This document shows positions 12,099 to 20,972 of a DNA stretch of 64,000 nt, piece after piece. The DNA is taken from assembly GCF_000585995.1 (NCBI RefSeq), contig NZ_CP007410.1:124001-188000 (forward strand). The letters run 5' to 3'. Below the pieces are notes generated by a model. It did not search any database and was not told where the DNA came from. It was given only the letters and a program-made list of their open reading frames with translations. This DNA is from Pseudomonas brassicacearum. Lineage in GTDB: Bacteria > Pseudomonadota > Gammaproteobacteria > Pseudomonadales > Pseudomonadaceae. The first letter of the stretch is position 1. Each line of letters begins with the position of its first letter. The position numbers and the translations under genes were made by a program.

Positions 12099-12659
12099 AT
12101 GACCCGATTGAATTCCCTAACCCCCTGGCTGGCGGCCATCGCCCTGGTGCTGTGCGCACAAGGGGCTGCCCAGGCCGAGGAGCGTTTCACCCTCAACATC
12201 CCCGGCGTGTCGGACGACCGTCTCTTCACCGCTGCGGCGGCCAGTGACGCCAACAATTGTGGTGGCAAGAACGTTTCCCCGGCCTTGAGCTGGAATGCCG
12301 GCCCACCGGGCACCCTCAGCTATGCCATCGTCATGTTGGACCCGGACGGTCAGCGGGGGCAGGGCGTCGACCACTGGATCCATTACGGCATCAAGGCCAC
12401 CACGCGGCAGATTCCGGCGGGTGCCGGCACCAAGCCGACGCTGGAAGGCATGAGCGGTATCAACAGCAAGAACACCCACGGTTACATCGGCCCTTGCCCG
12501 CCCATCGGCGACAGCGCCCATCACTACCTGATCCAGCTCTTCGCCCTGGACCTGCCGCCGGACGCCTTGCCCGCCGGGCTTACACGCGCCCAATTGATGG
12601 AAAAGATCAACGGCCATGTCCTGCGCAACAGCAGCGTCGTGCGACGCTACCACCGCTAG
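12099..12659 (+). CDS. YbhB/YbcL family PEBP-like periplasmic protein
   Basis: A 186-residue protein with a cleavable signal peptide (hydrophobic WLAAIALVLCAQGAAQA followed by EERF). The body is the phosphatidylethanolamine-binding protein fold in its bacterial YbhB/YbcL form: CGGKNVSPALSW, YAIVMLDPDG, DHWIHYGI and GPCPPIGDSAHHY. These match the ligand pocket including the conserved DPD and GxCPP motifs. The biological role of the family is unclear in bacteria. The ATG at 12099 is preferred over a GTG at 12090 because ACAAGG sits about eight bases upstream of it. Confidence 0.9.
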   Translation: MTRLNSLTPWLAAIALVLCAQGAAQAEERFTLNIPGVSDDRLFTAAAASDANNCGGKNVSPALSWNAGPPGTLSYAIVMLDPDGQRGQGVDHWIHYGIKATTRQIPAGAGTKPTLEGMSGINSKNTHGYIGPCPPIGDSAHHYLIQLFALDLPPDALPAGLTRAQLMEKINGHVLRNSSVVRRYHR

Positions 12660-12772
12660 GCCAGGCAACATAAGCTTCTGCTGGGCTGCAAAGCAGCCCA
12701 ACCACAAAATTGGCATCAAGCGCCAAAAGCGAGCACTATCGAGCCCCTGTTCACTCATGCCGGAGGATGGCG

Positions 12773-12946
12773 ATGACGCAGAAACCCGACGGCATCGCCC
12801 GCCTCCTGAACTGCCCCACCAAGGGCGATGAGATACGCAGGGCTATCGCCCAGAGCCGCAAGGATTTCCTGCCTGCCGACGAGGCCGAAGACGCCGAGCC
12901 AGGCCAGCCACCGGCTCCGCCCGTGGACCACGGTCGCGACGACTGA
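12773..12946 (+). CDS. Small hypothetical protein, 57 residues
   Basis: A short gene starting MTQKPDGIARLLNCP and ending in an acidic and proline-rich tail (EDAEPGQPPAPPVDHGRDD). A perfect GGAGG six bases before the ATG at 12773 supports translation, and the codon use resembles its neighbours. I do not recognise a domain. It lies 39 bp upstream of the MFS transporter gene and may be cotranscribed with it. An alternative ATG at 12767 is too close to the ribosome binding site. Confidence 0.65.
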   Translation: MTQKPDGIARLLNCPTKGDEIRRAIAQSRKDFLPADEAEDAEPGQPPAPPVDHGRDD

Positions 12947-12985
12947 ACCGTCGCCCTTTCTCAACCTTTTGTTCAAAAACTGCCT

Positions 12986-14212
12986 ATGACTGCCACCTCT
13001 CATCTGCCAGGCGAACGCTTCAGCCGATCCGATTACAAAACCCTGGGCCTCGCGGCCCTGGGCGGCGCGCTGGAGATCTACGACTTCATCATCTTCGTCT
13101 TCTTCGCCCTGACCCTCAGCCAACTGTTCTTCCCGCCGGAAATGCCCGATTGGCTGCGTTTGCTGCAAAGCTTCGGAATTTTCGCCACGGGTTACCTGGC
13201 GCGACCCTTGGGCGGCATCCTCATGGCGCACTTCGCCGATCGCCTGGGACGCAAACGCGTGTTCAGCCTGAGCATCCTGATGATGGCCTTGCCGTGCCTG
13301 CTCATCGGTGTGATGCCGACCTACGCGCAAATCGGTTATTTCGCCCCGTTGCTGTTGCTGGCGTTGCGTATCTTGCAAGGCGCTGCAGTGGGCGGAGAAG
13401 TGCCCAGCGCCTGGGTGTTCGTGGCCGAGCATGCACCGCTGCATCATCGTGGCTACGCCCTGGGTTTCCTCCAGGCCGGCCTGACCTTCGGCTACTTGCT
13501 CGGCGCCCTGACCGCCACGGCGTTGGCGCGGATCTACACGCCGGCGGAGATCCTCGATTACGCCTGGCGCCTGCCCTTCCTGCTAGGCGGGGTCTTCGGC
13601 GTGATCGGCGTCTGGCTACGCCGCTGGCTGAGCGAAACGCCGATCTTCATGGCCCTGCAAGCCAATCGCGAAGGCGCGGCGGAATTGCCGTTGCGCACGG
13701 TCCTGCGGGACCATCGAAATGCCTTGTTGCCCGCCGTCATCCTCACCTGCGTGCTGACCTCCGCCGTGGTGGTGTTCGTGGTCATCACCCCGACCGTGAT
13801 GCAGAAAAGCTTCGGCATGAGCCCCAGCCACACCTTCGCCCTCAGTAGCCTGGGCATCGTCTTCCTGAACATCGGCTGCGTCCTGGCCGGCCTGATCGTC
13901 GACCGCATCGGCGCCTGGCGCACCGTCATGCTCTACAGCCTGTTGCTGCCGGTGGGCATCGCGGTGCTCTATGCCAGCCTGATCAGCGGCGGCGCCTGGC
14001 TGGGCCTGGCCTATGCCATCGCCGGCCTGGGTTGCGGCGTGGTCGGCGCGGTGCCTTCGGTGATGGTCAGCCTGTTTCCGCCGAAGATTCGAGTGTCCGG
14101 TATTTCGTTCACCTACAACATCGCCTATGCGCTATGGGCGAGCATGACGCCGTTGCTGTTGATCGCGCTGGTGCCGTGGAGCCCGTGGGTGTGCGAGGGT
14201 ATTGCGTGGTGA
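12986..14212 (+). CDS. MFS transporter of the metabolite:H+ symporter (ProP-like) type, 3' end frameshifted
   Basis: A 408-residue inner-membrane carrier starting near an AFGG-like MHS family pattern: ALGGALEIYDFIIFVFFALT in helix 1, RPLGGILMAHFADRLGRKR in the loop 2-3 motif, and GGEVPSAWVFVAEHAP before helix 5. Eleven hydrophobic segments can be traced. The last helix breaks off at WVCEGIAW and a stop at 14210. In the +1-related frame the sequence continues as GYCVVMGAVGVAAAAYFPG up to a stop at 14298, which looks like the missing helix 12 and tail. A single base lost in the G run at 14197-14199 would explain it. The substrate could be a carboxylate or osmolyte and cannot be fixed from sequence. 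Confidence 0.85.
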   Translation: MTATSHLPGERFSRSDYKTLGLAALGGALEIYDFIIFVFFALTLSQLFFPPEMPDWLRLLQSFGIFATGYLARPLGGILMAHFADRLGRKRVFSLSILMMALPCLLIGVMPTYAQIGYFAPLLLLALRILQGAAVGGEVPSAWVFVAEHAPLHHRGYALGFLQAGLTFGYLLGALTATALARIYTPAEILDYAWRLPFLLGGVFGVIGVWLRRWLSETPIFMALQANREGAAELPLRTVLRDHRNALLPAVILTCVLTSAVVVFVVITPTVMQKSFGMSPSHTFALSSLGIVFLNIGCVLAGLIVDRIGAWRTVMLYSLLLPVGIAVLYASLISGGAWLGLAYAIAGLGCGVVGAVPSVMVSLFPPKIRVSGISFTYNIAYALWASMTPLLLIALVPWSPWVCEGIAW

Positions 14213-14307
14213 TGGGGGCGGTGGGGGTGGCTGCGGCGGCGTATTTTCCGGGGCGGGATACGAAGGCTGTGCAGCCGTCGTTGGCTTGTGGATCCTGATC
14301 CAGCCGC

Positions 14308-15186
14308 TCAAAGACGCTCACGCAGAAAATCCACAAAGGCACGGGTCCGTGCCGACCGGCGGCGGTCATGGCTGAAGACGGCGCTGATGGGCTGCGCCAC
14401 CGGTTGGTAATCGGCAAGCAGCGTGGACACGCTTCCCTGGCGCACATCGGCAGCGAACAACCATTGCGGTGACAGCGCAATACCCAACCCGGTCAGCACC
14501 ATTTCCCGGATCGCTTCGCTGCTGTTGCTGGTGACGTTGCCCTTGATGGTCACGTTGTGTCGCTTGCCCTCCTGATCGAATCGCCAGACGTCGTAATGCT
14601 CCAGCAGCGTGAAGCCCAAGCAGTTATGGCGGGCCAAATCAGCCGGCTCCAGCGGCGTGCCGTGTTGTTGCAGATACGCCGGGGAAGCGTAGACCCGGCG
14701 CGGACTGTCGCCGAGGGAAACGGCCACCAGCCCTTCGTTTTTCACCGCGCCGATCCGAATGGCAACGTCGATGTTTTCCTTCAGCACATCCTCGTTTTGA
14801 TCGCTCAGCCGCAGGTCGATCCGCACCTTTGGATGACGCGCCAGGAACGCGCCCACCAACGGCGCAATGCATAACCGCCCGAAACTCACTGGCGCCGCCA
14901 CACGCAGGGGGCCAGCGATCTGTTCCTGCCCGCTGGCGAAACTGAGCTTGGCCGTGTTCAGGCTGGCGAGTATTTCCTTGCTCTCGGCGTAGAAACGCTG
15001 GCCCTGGTCGGTCAGTGCGAGCTGGCGGGTGCTGCGGGCAAACAACGCTCCACCGAGATGTTGTTCCAACGCGCGGATCTGTTTGCTCACCGCGGGTTGG
15101 CCCAGGTTCAATTCCCGGGCGACGGCCGAGAACGAGCCACGTTCCACCACCCGTACGAACACCTGCATTGCGTCGAACAGATCCAT
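14308..15186 (-). CDS. LysR family transcriptional regulator
   Basis: A 292-residue LysR protein of the CrgA/DmlR-like group. Its start MDLFDAMQVFVRVVERGSF is the classical first helix, and the recognition region reads NLGQPAVSKQIRALEQHLG. The effector domain follows. A longer in-frame start at 15270 adds 28 residues without homology, so 15186 is preferred. It is divergent from the quinone oxidoreductase gene at 15294, which is the usual position for a LysR regulator that controls its neighbour. The shared intergenic space is 107 bp. Target and inducer are inferred only from this arrangement. Confidence 0.9.
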   Translation of the reverse strand: MDLFDAMQVFVRVVERGSFSAVARELNLGQPAVSKQIRALEQHLGGALFARSTRQLALTDQGQRFYAESKEILASLNTAKLSFASGQEQIAGPLRVAAPVSFGRLCIAPLVGAFLARHPKVRIDLRLSDQNEDVLKENIDVAIRIGAVKNEGLVAVSLGDSPRRVYASPAYLQQHGTPLEPADLARHNCLGFTLLEHYDVWRFDQEGKRHNVTIKGNVTSNSSEAIREMVLTGLGIALSPQWLFAADVRQGSVSTLLADYQPVAQPISAVFSHDRRRSARTRAFVDFLRERL

Positions 15187-15293
15187 CAGGATTTGGCCTC
15201 TATTTGGAATAAATCCTATCCATTGTTGCTTACTTATCGGAATGCATCGGCGGCTGCAACATGAACTCACCCACTCATTGGAGGTTTACCGTC

Positions 15294-16295
15294 ATGAACA
15301 ACACCATGTTCGCCGCCATTGCCGAAACCGCCCAGGCCCCTCTGGTCGTCCGTCATATCCCGCGGCCTGTACCCGGCAAAGGCCAGGTATTGATCAAGGT
15401 CCATGCGATCGGAGTCAATCCGCTGGATACCAAGATTGCGGCGGGAGGCGGTGCCCATGCCCGCCAGCCGCTGCCCGCCGTATTGGGTATCGACCTGGCC
15501 GGGACGGTGGTCGAACTGGGTGACGGCGTGAACGACTTCGCGCCGGGCGATGAGGTGTTCGGCATGGCCGGCGGGATCGGCGGCGCCCAAGGTGCGTTGG
15601 CCGAATACATCGCCGTCGATGCCCGCCTGATTGCGCTCAAGCCCCATGCACTGAGCATGCGTGAAGCCGCCGCCTTGCCGCTGGTGTTCATCACGGCTTG
15701 GGAAGGGCTGGTAGACCGCGCCAACGTCCGGCGCGGCCAACTAGTGCTGATCCATGGCGGCGCGGGCGGTGTCGGGCAAATGGCCGTGCAGATTGCCAAG
15801 GCTCGTGGCGCCGAGGTCTACGCCACCGGCTCGGCCTCCAGCCTGGACTTCATTCATGAACTGGGCGCCACCGCCATCGACTACCGGACCCAGGACACCG
15901 AGAGTTACGTACGCCTGCACACCGATGGCGAGGGCTTCGACATCGTCTACGACACCGTCGGTGGCCCGACCCTGGATGCGTCGTTCAATGCGGTGAAAAC
16001 CTACACCGGTCATGTCCTCAGCTGTCTCGGTTGGGGACAACATAGCCTCGCACCGTTGTCGTTCCGTGGAGCGAGTTATTCCGGCGTGTTCACCCTCATG
16101 CCGCTGCTGACGGGCAGGGGCCGCGAGCACCACGGGCAAATTTTGCGGGAGGCGTCGGTGCTGGTCGAGGCCGGAGTGTTGCGGATCAAGGTCGATCAAA
16201 CCCGGTTTGGCCTGGGAGACGTCAATGAGGCCTTTGCGCAGGTAGCCGAGGGGCGGGGGAAGGGAAAAACGGTGGTGGAAATCGGGGCTGCGTGA
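15294..16295 (+). CDS. Zinc-independent NADPH:quinone reductase-like MDR alcohol dehydrogenase
   Basis: A 333-residue medium-chain dehydrogenase/reductase. The N-terminal GroES-like domain includes VKVHAIGVNPLDTKIAAGGG and the D-L-A-G-T-V motif. The Rossmann part has LVLIHGGAGGVGQMAVQIAK. The cysteine and histidine zinc ligands of true alcohol dehydrogenases are absent, placing it with quinone oxidoreductases/zeta-crystallin-like enzymes. The ATG at 15294 has a GGAGG nine bases upstream. An earlier ATG at 15261 lacks one. Divergent from a LysR gene, so probably induced by a small electrophile or quinone, but this is inference. Confidence 0.9.
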   Translation: MNNTMFAAIAETAQAPLVVRHIPRPVPGKGQVLIKVHAIGVNPLDTKIAAGGGAHARQPLPAVLGIDLAGTVVELGDGVNDFAPGDEVFGMAGGIGGAQGALAEYIAVDARLIALKPHALSMREAAALPLVFITAWEGLVDRANVRRGQLVLIHGGAGGVGQMAVQIAKARGAEVYATGSASSLDFIHELGATAIDYRTQDTESYVRLHTDGEGFDIVYDTVGGPTLDASFNAVKTYTGHVLSCLGWGQHSLAPLSFRGASYSGVFTLMPLLTGRGREHHGQILREASVLVEAGVLRIKVDQTRFGLGDVNEAFAQVAEGRGKGKTVVEIGAA

Positions 16296-16327
16296 CCGGG
16301 CCGCGATACTGTCAAGCTTGGAGTGAT

Positions 16328-16361
16328 CTGTGGTGAGGGAGCAACCTCCCTCGCCACAATA
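16328..16361. repeat. Short decayed REP half
   Basis: GTGGTGAGGGAGCAACCTCCCTCGCCACA resembles the second REP family of this window (GTGGCGAGGGAGCTTGCTCCC) collapsed into one short hairpin between convergent genes. It may double as a weak terminator. Confidence 0.5.
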
Positions 16362-16389
16362 AATCTCACACCGTTGCGGGAGCCGTCAG

Positions 16390-16977
16390 TTACAACAACT
16401 GCCGCCGCACCGCCTCGTCCAGCGTGCTGCGCGTCAGCGCCTGAACCACGTCGCGGGTGTCCTGCTGGAACGGAATGCCTACGATCAGCACAAGGTGCAT
16501 CCAGGTCCGCACCGATTCACTCTTTTTCACACGACCAAACTCCTTGCCGTCCTTGTCCTTGAACACGGTTTCGAGGGTGAAGGTGTTTTGCGCCGTGGAC
16601 GGAATGATGAAGAAGGTGGCGCCGGTGATGATGGCGGAGGCCATGCTGAACTGTTCGTTGTTGCTCAAGGTCGCTTCGGCGTAAATGTCTGAGGTGACCT
16701 TGTCGGTGCTGACCCGCGTGAACCGTCCGGAGTCACGGAAGGTCTCGGCCACGGAGGTTTCCCACGCGGTGGCCTGGGCGCCCGAAGCTGCAACGGCCGG
16801 GCCACTGTTGACCTGGTTCAGCGCAGTGGTGCGCACGAAAGCAGTGGGCTTTTGCGGTGCCGTGGCGGCAGCGGGAGGCCAGGTCTGTACGGCGGGCAGT
16901 TCGTGTTGCGAGTAGGACACGCAACCGGTCAGCAGGACGGCGGCGAGCACCAGGCTGTGTTTGATGAAACCCATCAT
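16390..16977 (-). CDS. Hypothetical lipoprotein, 195 residues
   Basis: The N-terminus MGFIKHSLVLAAVLLTGCVS is a lipoprotein signal with lipobox LLTGC. The mature part has a proline/alanine-rich stretch, then a mixed alpha/beta body with a hydrophobic segment around ASAIITGATFFIIPSTA and the sequence VFKDKDGKEFGRVKKSES, reminiscent of small lipoproteins that report as DUF-type. I do not recognise a function. The upstream lipoprotein gene at 16994-17605 shares the same signal-peptide start pattern (TGCVSY) and ends 16 bp before it, so the pair forms an operon of related lipoproteins. Confidence 0.75.
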   Translation of the reverse strand: MMGFIKHSLVLAAVLLTGCVSYSQHELPAVQTWPPAAATAPQKPTAFVRTTALNQVNSGPAVAASGAQATAWETSVAETFRDSGRFTRVSTDKVTSDIYAEATLSNNEQFSMASAIITGATFFIIPSTAQNTFTLETVFKDKDGKEFGRVKKSESVRTWMHLVLIVGIPFQQDTRDVVQALTRSTLDEAVRRQLL

Positions 16978-16993
16978 GTGTTGCTCCTTGGAA

Positions 16994-17605
16994 TTACTGT
17001 TTGGCCAGGCGCGCGGTGGCGGTATCCAACAGCTGTGCGACCAGCTGATTCATTTGTTGGGCACCCATGGTCGGCGCCCAGTATTCACGGCCATACAGAC
17101 CGACGTTGCGCTCAAGCTTGACCTCTTCCTTGGCCGCTGCCAGTTCCTTGCCGTCACGGTCGACGATCACCAGGTTACCGGCGACATCGAAACTGTCGAC
17201 GTAGATCGGGCCGTTCACCCAGATCCAGACGGTCAGCGTCAGCAAAGCCCCCGGGACGTAACCCGGATGCACGCCGCGATGGCCCTTGAGGGAGGTCATG
17301 TTGAACTTCAGCAACACGTCGTTCTCGCCGAGGCGCGTCGGGTATTCAGTCACTTGCTTGAAGTAGCCGCCGGTCTGCACGTACTGGTTCAGCTGGGCCG
17401 TCAGTGAGCGGCTGATGGCGGTGCGGGTGGCGTCGTTGACATCGGGTGCGGTCACGGCGACATCGGCGATCTGTGCGATACGCGGGCTGTTCACGGGGGC
17501 AGGGTGTTGCGGGGCGCCCACCGGGCCGGTGACGGTGTAGGACACGCAGCCGGTCATCGACAGCGTGGCGACGACGGCGGCGATCTTGAGGAGAGTTTTC
17601 AGCAC
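16994..17605 (-). CDS. Hypothetical lipoprotein, 203 residues
   Basis: A signal peptide with lipobox SMTGC (MLKTLLKIAAVVATLSMTGC) precedes an alpha/beta body containing RTAISRSLTAQLNQYVQTGGYF, then VLLKFNMTSLKG and a hydrophobic YVPGALLTLTVWIWVNGP. The layout, with an early SRSL..L..Y..T.GYF helix and later a hydrophobic hairpin, parallels the downstream 195-residue lipoprotein. They look like distant paralogues. Function unknown. It is the first gene of the pair and starts behind a short AAGGACATTCC. Confidence 0.75.
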   Translation of the reverse strand: MLKTLLKIAAVVATLSMTGCVSYTVTGPVGAPQHPAPVNSPRIAQIADVAVTAPDVNDATRTAISRSLTAQLNQYVQTGGYFKQVTEYPTRLGENDVLLKFNMTSLKGHRGVHPGYVPGALLTLTVWIWVNGPIYVDSFDVAGNLVIVDRDGKELAAAKEEVKLERNVGLYGREYWAPTMGAQQMNQLVAQLLDTATARLAKQ

Positions 17606-17825
17606 GGAATGTCCTTATAGGGTTGATGGCACTTTAGTGTCTCGACTTGGGGGGCGGTAACTTGAGGGAAATTGGCTGGTTTATCAAGGGACTGAAGAAC
17701 AGAAACGCTGCGCCAGGGAGGCTGCGTGACGAGCGGTCAAAAAAATTTTTCAGGCCGTTAACCCGAACCACCCATGCCTTGCGTCTGAGCTTGTGTACGG
17801 ATCATTCATTCACGAGGTTCAGCCC

Positions 17826-19499
17826 ATGTCCCGTCCATTTCCATTTCTGCGCCCCGCTGCCCAGGGCTTTGCCGTGACCTTGCTGGTGGCATTGGCCGGC
17901 TGTGGGATGTCTTCGTCCCGGGAGACTGCCAAGCCGGTCGAACCGGTGGCGGTGGCGCCCAGCGTTGTTCCGCAAGGCGAGGTCACCTATATTCGCGAGT
18001 CCATGGCCAAGCGCATGGCCGTCCCGGCAGCGATGCCCGCCCCACGGGTAGCGAACGACGCCGTCGCTGGGGATTACCGCTCTGAACCACGCGAACAGTA
18101 CGAAAAACTGCCTGACAACCCCATCCATAGCGTGGCCGAAACGCCAGTCTCGACCTTCAGCGTGGATGTTGATACCGGCAGCTATGCCAATGTGCGACGT
18201 TTCCTCAATCAAGGCAGCCTGCCGCCCGAAGGGGCTGTGCGACTGGAGGAAATGGTCAACTACTTCCCTTACCACTATGCCTTGCCCACCGACGGGTCAC
18301 CCTTCGGCGTGACCACCGAAGTGGCCCCGTCGCCCTGGAATCCACACACTCGCCTGCTGCGCATTGGCGTCAAGGCGAGCGACCGCGCCGTGGCGGATCT
18401 GGCCCCGGCCAACCTGGTCTTCCTGGTGGACGTTTCCGGCTCCATGGACCGCCGTGAAGGCCTGCCGCTGGTCAAAAGCACACTGAAGCTGCTGGTGGAT
18501 CAACTGCGTGACCAGGACCGCGTGTCCCTGGTGGTCTATGCCGGCGAATCCCGGGTGGTGCTCAAGCCCACTTCGGGCCGCGACAAGGTGAAGATCCGCA
18601 ATGCGATCGATCAGTTGGACGCCGGTGGTTCCACGGCCGGTGCCTCGGGGATCGAACTGGCCTATCAGATGGCTCGGGAGAGCTTCATCGACAAAGGCAT
18701 CAACCGCATCCTGCTGGCCACTGACGGTGACTTCAACGTCGGTATCAGTGATTTCGACAGCCTCAAGCAGATGGCGGTAGACCAGCGTAAAAGCGGTGTG
18801 TCCCTCACGACGCTGGGCTTCGGTGTGGATAACTACAATGAACACCTGATGGAGCAACTGGCCGACGCCGGTAACGGTAACTACGCCTACATCGACAACC
18901 TGCTCGAAGCGCGCAAGGTGCTGGTGGACCAACTCAGCTCAACCCTGGCGACAGTCGCGCAGGATGTGAAGGTGCAGGTGGAGTTCAACCCCGCCCAGGT
19001 CAGCGAATATCGCCTGCTGGGGTATGAGAACCGCGCGCTGAAGCGTGAGGATTTCAACAACGACAAGGTCGACGCGGGCGAGATCGGTGCCGGACACACG
19101 GTGACGGCGTTGTATGAAATTGTCCCGAAGGGCCAGCCGGGTTGGTTGGAGCCGCTGCGTTATGCCAACACACCCAAGCAGGACGGCCAGTCAGGGGAAT
19201 TGGCCATGTTGCGCGTACGCTACAAGCCCGCTGAAGGTGGCAGCAGCCGCTTGATCGAGCACCCTATCGCCAGCACGCCGGGCGAAGGCAAGGCCAGCGA
19301 TGACTTACGCTTCTCGGCTGCCGTGGCGGCCTTCGCCCAACAGCTCAAGGGTGATGGGCGTTACACTGGGACGATGAGCTTGAAGGACACGGCGCAATTG
19401 GCCCGCTCCGCCCGCGGTGATGATCCGTTTGGGCTGCGTGCCGAGTTTGTGCAGTTGGTGGAGCTTGCCCAAAGCCTCAAGCCTGCGGCCAAGCGCTGA
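17826..19499 (+). CDS. YfbK-like von Willebrand factor A domain lipoprotein
   Basis: A 557-residue protein. It begins with a lipoprotein-type signal (LLVALAGCG) and a proline-rich linker. An N-terminal vWFA-associated domain follows with ETPVSTFSVDVDTGSYANVR, then the vWA domain with the MIDAS motif DVSGSMD (about residue 215), and a C-terminal DUF3520 region. This is the YfbK domain order. These proteins face the periplasm and probably assemble complexes on metal binding. The start at 17826 (preceded by CGAGG) is preferred over 17793. An ECF sigma factor and its probable anti-sigma gene follow on the same strand after a REP pair, an arrangement that suggests one surface-sensing unit. Confidence 0.9.
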   Translation: MSRPFPFLRPAAQGFAVTLLVALAGCGMSSSRETAKPVEPVAVAPSVVPQGEVTYIRESMAKRMAVPAAMPAPRVANDAVAGDYRSEPREQYEKLPDNPIHSVAETPVSTFSVDVDTGSYANVRRFLNQGSLPPEGAVRLEEMVNYFPYHYALPTDGSPFGVTTEVAPSPWNPHTRLLRIGVKASDRAVADLAPANLVFLVDVSGSMDRREGLPLVKSTLKLLVDQLRDQDRVSLVVYAGESRVVLKPTSGRDKVKIRNAIDQLDAGGSTAGASGIELAYQMARESFIDKGINRILLATDGDFNVGISDFDSLKQMAVDQRKSGVSLTTLGFGVDNYNEHLMEQLADAGNGNYAYIDNLLEARKVLVDQLSSTLATVAQDVKVQVEFNPAQVSEYRLLGYENRALKREDFNNDKVDAGEIGAGHTVTALYEIVPKGQPGWLEPLRYANTPKQDGQSGELAMLRVRYKPAEGGSSRLIEHPIASTPGEGKASDDLRFSAAVAAFAQQLKGDGRYTGTMSLKDTAQLARSARGDDPFGLRAEFVQLVELAQSLKPAAKR

Positions 19500-19521
19500 T
19501 CCCGAGCACAGCAAGGATCAC

Positions 19522-19615
19522 ATGTGGGAGCGAGCTTGCTCGCGATAGCGGTGGACCGATCATGCTCATCATTGACTGATCCGACGCCATCGCGAGCAAG
19601 CTCGCTCCCACAGGG
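19522..19615. repeat. REP doublet between the vWA gene and the sigma factor gene
   Basis: GTGGGAGCGAGCTTGCTCGCGATAGCG and the inverted CATCGCGAGCAAGCTCGCTCCCACAG bracket a 40-bp spacer. A complete REPIN-type pair. Confidence 0.92.
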
Positions 19616-19673
19616 AACCCTTGTTGTCTGCCAGGACTGTGTTGCAATGACCGGAAAGGAGTTCGCCCCCCAC

Positions 19674-20246
19674 ATGCCCGCTGCGCTTGATTCTCCCAGC
19701 GATGAATTGCTGCTGGCCCGCTACCGCAACGGCGACGGGGCTTGCTTTGAAGTCCTGTACGCCCGCCACCGGCAGGGGCTTTACCGTTTCCTCGTGTCCT
19801 TGAGTAACAAGGCAGAACTGGCCGAGGAAATCTTCCAGGACACCTGGCTCAGCCTGATCCGCAGCGCGACCCAGCCACAAGGGCGGGCGAGTTTTCGTAC
19901 CTGGTTGTTCCAGATTGCCCGTAACCGCTTGATCGATCACTGGCGCAGACACGGTGTCCACACGCCGTTGCACGACAGTTACGACGAGCAGCTTCACGTC
20001 CAGTCCGACGACACCGGCAGCCCCGAACAACAGCTGAGCCTGAGCCGCGATCAGGCTCGCCTGGACGCCGCGTTGCAGGCCTTGCCTGAAGACCAGCGGG
20101 AAGTCTTCCTGTTGCGCCTGCACGGCGACCTGGAGTTGCCGCAGATTGCCGCCCTGACCGGCGCCCCGCTGGAAACGGTCAAAAGCCGCTTGCGTTACGC
20201 CCAGCAGAAGTTGCATCGGCTGCTGGCCGAGGAGGTACCCGCATGA
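19674..20246 (+). CDS. ECF RNA polymerase sigma factor
   Basis: About 190 residues with sigma region 2 (FEVLYARHRQGLYRFLVSL, then AEEIFQDTWLSLIR and the region 2.4 helix FRTWLFQIARNRLIDHWRR) and region 4 (LPEDQREVFLLRLHGDL, then ETVKSRLRYAQQKLHRLL). The length is normal. The ATG at 19674 follows AAGGAG by 12 bases. An ATG at 19647 has no ribosome binding site, and the longest frame starts inside the REP. It overlaps the next gene by ATGA, the usual coupling of an ECF sigma with its anti-sigma factor. The regulon is unknown. Confidence 0.9.
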   Translation: MPAALDSPSDELLLARYRNGDGACFEVLYARHRQGLYRFLVSLSNKAELAEEIFQDTWLSLIRSATQPQGRASFRTWLFQIARNRLIDHWRRHGVHTPLHDSYDEQLHVQSDDTGSPEQQLSLSRDQARLDAALQALPEDQREVFLLRLHGDLELPQIAALTGAPLETVKSRLRYAQQKLHRLLAEEVPA

Positions 20247-20860
20247 TCGACTCTAAACACACCCCGGATCCCAACGACGAAGTGCTGATCGAGCATTTCC
20301 GCCAGCACGCCAGCGGCGAGCCGCCGGCTTCCCTGGACGCCTTCATCCTGGCCACCGCCCGCCGCGAAGCCCCAACGCCTGCACCGAGCCTGTGGACACG
20401 CTGGTTGCAGGCCTGCCAACGGCCCCGCTGGCAAATGGCATTCGCCACGGTCGCCGGTGTGGCGCTGATGATCGGCCTGGTATTGCGCTCGCCGATGCCC
20501 CAAGACGACCTGGCCGCGCCAGCATCGATGGAGTTTTCCGCCAATCGACAGGAACCCGCCGCTGCCGCCGCGCCCCCGCCCGCCATGCCCGCTCCCGCGC
20601 CGATTATCCGCATGGCGCCCCAGGGCGAACTGGCCCGGGTCCCAGCCAGCGCTGACCAGGCCCTGATGGAAAAGCCTGCGGCAAAAATGAGCAAAGCCGC
20701 GCCAGCTGCACTGCCACCCCTAGAGCAAGGCCTGATGGAAATCCTGCGCCTGCGCGAGGCGGGGGATATCAAGGCTGCTGATGAGAAGCTGCTGGCGCTG
20801 CACAAGCGTTTTCCCAAGGAAGACTTGCCGGCGCGGTTGGAGGCGTTGCGCAAGCCTTAA
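20243..20860 (+). CDS. Probable anti-sigma factor with one membrane helix
   Basis: A 205-residue protein with an N-terminal cytoplasmic helix (about residues 1-70), one membrane helix (MAFATVAGVALMIGLVL, about residues 75-92), and a periplasmic alanine/proline-rich tail. The tail ends in a helical segment LMEILRLREAGDIKAADEKL. Translationally coupled to the ECF sigma gene. No conserved anti-sigma zinc motif is visible, so the anti-sigma role is inferred from coupling and topology. The C-terminal helix resembles one TPR-like unit. Confidence 0.7.
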   Translation: MIDSKHTPDPNDEVLIEHFRQHASGEPPASLDAFILATARREAPTPAPSLWTRWLQACQRPRWQMAFATVAGVALMIGLVLRSPMPQDDLAAPASMEFSANRQEPAAAAAPPPAMPAPAPIIRMAPQGELARVPASADQALMEKPAAKMSKAAPAALPPLEQGLMEILRLREAGDIKAADEKLLALHKRFPKEDLPARLEALRKP

Positions 20861-20972
20861 AGTCTGCGAGCACCAACGTCCGTAGCGAGGGACTTGCTCT
20901 CGCTGGGCTGCGCTGTAGGAGCTGCCGAAGGCTGCGATGCTACTCAACCCCTAAACGTAAAGGCCCTCTCTC

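Noticed and set aside
12682..12700. Terminator at TGGGCTGC-AAA-GCAGCCCA after the PEBP-like gene
   Set aside because: Perfect stem but no T run. It may be a REP remnant.
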